A stretch of 49,093 nt of DNA from positions 1 through 49,093 of the forward strand of contig CAMCVP010000016.1 in assembly GCA_945881835.1 (NCBI GenBank). The letters are read 5' to 3'. A program made the position numbers and the translations under genes. A model generated the notes under the pieces. That model was not told where the DNA came from and did no database searches. It saw only the letters and a program-made list of their open reading frames with translations. Positions within the stretch are counted from its first letter, which is position 1, and every line of letters starts with the position of its first letter. Shown here one piece after another: positions 47,726 to 49,093 of the stretch. The stretch comes from Chryseobacterium gleum (lineage in GTDB: Bacteria; Bacteroidota; Bacteroidia; Flavobacteriales_D; Sanyastnellaceae).

Positions 47726-49093
47726 ATGAAGTCATTTTTACGTCGGTGTTTTTTTATAATCACTCTCCTTATCCCATCTTTTTCCATTCTCGCTCAGTAC
47801 CCACCCGTTACTCAGCGCTTGCAGTACACTTCAGTTATCGGCGACGTCGTAGTGAATTCAAACCAGCAGGTTCAACTTCCGAGTTTGTCTTCCACGCAGA
47901 GTGATTTGGGTAGTTTGTTTACACTAACGTTCGGCGTGGATTATGCGAGCGACGTTATGCCCGTTGGCGATAAGGTTTATGAGGTAGATGTGAAGGTCGA
48001 GTACCACGTGAGTGGCAGCAGCGTGTTACAATCCCAATACGAAACCTTGATTTTGGATGGTAATTCAGGTAATGGAACGACGTTGTTGAATGTGGGCGTG
48101 GATAAGCGTACGGTGTTGATGGGTAATGTGAAAGATGCGAAGGTGATTGTGCTTGCTATGCGTGAGAACGCGGTGGCGGTAAGTGTTTTGAATCACCGTT
48201 TGTTTTTGGATTTAGAATTGTACCCCAATGTTCAGGGGGTGTTGTCGAGTGCTGTTCCCTTGAATCCCACGGTGAGTGAGGTGGGTGTGGAGTCTTGCAC
48301 AAATGGGAGTAGTTCGAGCAGTGAATTTTTGGTGAGTTGGACGCCTATAACGGGTGCTGTTGAGTATCAGTTGGAGTATGTTTTTGTGAACGATTACGGC
48401 GTTAGTGCGGGTAGTTATTTACCGATGAGTTCGTTGCATGTCGATTTTCGTCGTAACAGCACACGTGTTACGACGAGGGAGACGAGTTATCGTGTTTCGA
48501 ATTTATTTGATCACGGATATGTGTGTTTTCGTTATCGGGGTATTGGCGTAGATGGTTCTACGGGAGGCGTGGTGTATGGTTATTGGAGCTTGGCAGATGG
48601 CGATCATTTGGTGTCGGATGTATCGAGTTTGGGTGGTTCGGTTTACGGCGTAAGTGCGGGTCATGAGCAAGGCTTGAATTGGCAATCGACGCAGACGTAT
48701 GCCGAAGGTGGGAAGAAGAAAGAGGTTGTGACGTATGCCGATGGGAGTATGCGCAGTCGTCAGGTTGTGACGCGCATTAACACGACGAATTCCGTTGTTG
48801 TTGGCGAAACCTATTATGATTACCAGGGTCGTGCTGCGTTGCAGATCTTGCCTTCGCCGGTGAGTGACTTGTTGGGCAGTTGCAGTGAATCTTCTTCTTC
48901 TGTTGGCTTGCGCGATGGCTTGCGTTTTTACCCTTCGTTTAATAAGGCCGAGGGCGGTTTGCCGATTACGCCGTATTTGTTTGACCGTGATTTGAGTGAG
49001 ACGGAGCGTTGTAGCCCGTTGGTATTGAAATTAGATAGCGCGAGTGGTGCTGGTAAATATTACAGTGCGAATAATGTCCGTTACGGCAGTTCT
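47726..49093 (+). CDS. RHS-type protein, N-terminal part (continues past window)
   Basis: 456 codons from ATG 47726, open to the window end. Signal peptide MKSFLRRCFFIITLLIPSFSILAQ. A beta domain (~25-190) and FN3-like part (SEFLVSWTPITGAVEYQLEYVFVND) precede the recognisable Bacteroidota RHS segment LNWQSTQTYAEGGKKKEVVTYADGSMRSRQVVTRINTTNSVVVGETYYDYQGRAALQILPSPV. This suggests a protein of well over a thousand residues whose variable end lies outside. Base composition jumps: 57% GC in the row at 48241 against 23% at 47281, with GTG, TTG and GGT codons dominant, so this gene has a different history from its neighbours. Confidence 0.85.
   Translation, partial: MKSFLRRCFFIITLLIPSFSILAQYPPVTQRLQYTSVIGDVVVNSNQQVQLPSLSSTQSDLGSLFTLTFGVDYASDVMPVGDKVYEVDVKVEYHVSGSSVLQSQYETLILDGNSGNGTTLLNVGVDKRTVLMGNVKDAKVIVLAMRENAVAVSVLNHRLFLDLELYPNVQGVLSSAVPLNPTVSEVGVESCTNGSSSSSEFLVSWTPITGAVEYQLEYVFVNDYGVSAGSYLPMSSLHVDFRRNSTRVTTRETSYRVSNLFDHGYVCFRYRGIGVDGSTGGVVYGYWSLADGDHLVSDVSSLGGSVYGVSAGHEQGLNWQSTQTYAEGGKKKEVVTYADGSMRSRQVVTRINTTNSVVVGETYYDYQGRAALQILPSPVSDLLGSCSESSSSVGLRDGLRFYPSFNKAEGGLPITPYLFDRDLSETERCSPLVLKLDSASGAGKYYSANNVRYGSS

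Overview
This window reads as a chromosomal segment of a Bacteroidota bacterium, most likely Flavobacteriales. The evidence is the order mutY-ssb-gldE-gldD (the last two are gliding-motility genes), a small DUF6728-type membrane gene, several SurA-like proteins in tandem, promoter-like TAnnTTTG boxes, lack of Shine-Dalgarno sequences, and RHS proteins of the type seen in this phylum. Genus and species cannot be told from the sequence alone.

Layout. (1) 1-5.4 kb is housekeeping: MutY end, Ssb, GldE, GldD, RidA plus a DUF6728-like protein on the minus strand, a TrpG/PabA amidotransferase, a DUF4159 protein and a TIGR02757-type protein. (2) 5.4-12.0 kb is a signalling region. A minus-strand XRE regulator and receiver-only response regulator are followed by a PAS-like protein. 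Divergent from it is a tightly overlapping four-gene operon: ThiF/E1-like enzyme, GNAT/autoinducer-synthase-like acyltransferase, 7TMR-DISM histidine kinase, receiver-only response regulator. This looks like a signal-production-plus-sensing module and is the best candidate for an undescribed system. Its 5' part is AT-rich and the composition changes inside the kinase gene. (3) 12.0-24.2 kb is core: RND/MMPL exporter, gdhA, an envelope protein pair, guaB, three periplasmic foldases and a MoxR ATPase. (4) 24.2-27.7 kb is a surface-polysaccharide block: glycosyltransferase, MBOAT O-acyltransferase, SGNH-like partner. Its last gene runs into an array of eleven GTCATC hexamers separated by mini-palindromes.

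(5) 27.9-35.4 kb is an accessory region behind tRNA-Phe and tRNA-Ser: a strong inverted repeat, a tyrosine recombinase, an excisionase-like HTH gene and a small zinc-ribbon-like protein. Then come AT-rich minus-strand gene units: a membrane protein overlapping a 548-aa protein, and a HEPN-like 510-aa protein. A 600-bp non-coding region closes it, with two identical-core dyads whose centres lie 52 bp apart.

(6) 35.4-49.1 kb is one plus-strand operon-like array: an outer-membrane barrel candidate, a frameshifted secreted protein, an OmpH/Skp-like chaperone, a lipoprotein, a 1892-aa RHS-type protein ending in a SprB-like repeat, a secreted protein that carries the detached YD-repeat module, a small exported protein, and the start of a second RHS-type protein. 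The last one continues beyond the window and has strikingly different base composition. The arrangement suggests a surface-exposed RHS protein made together with its own periplasmic and outer-membrane helpers.
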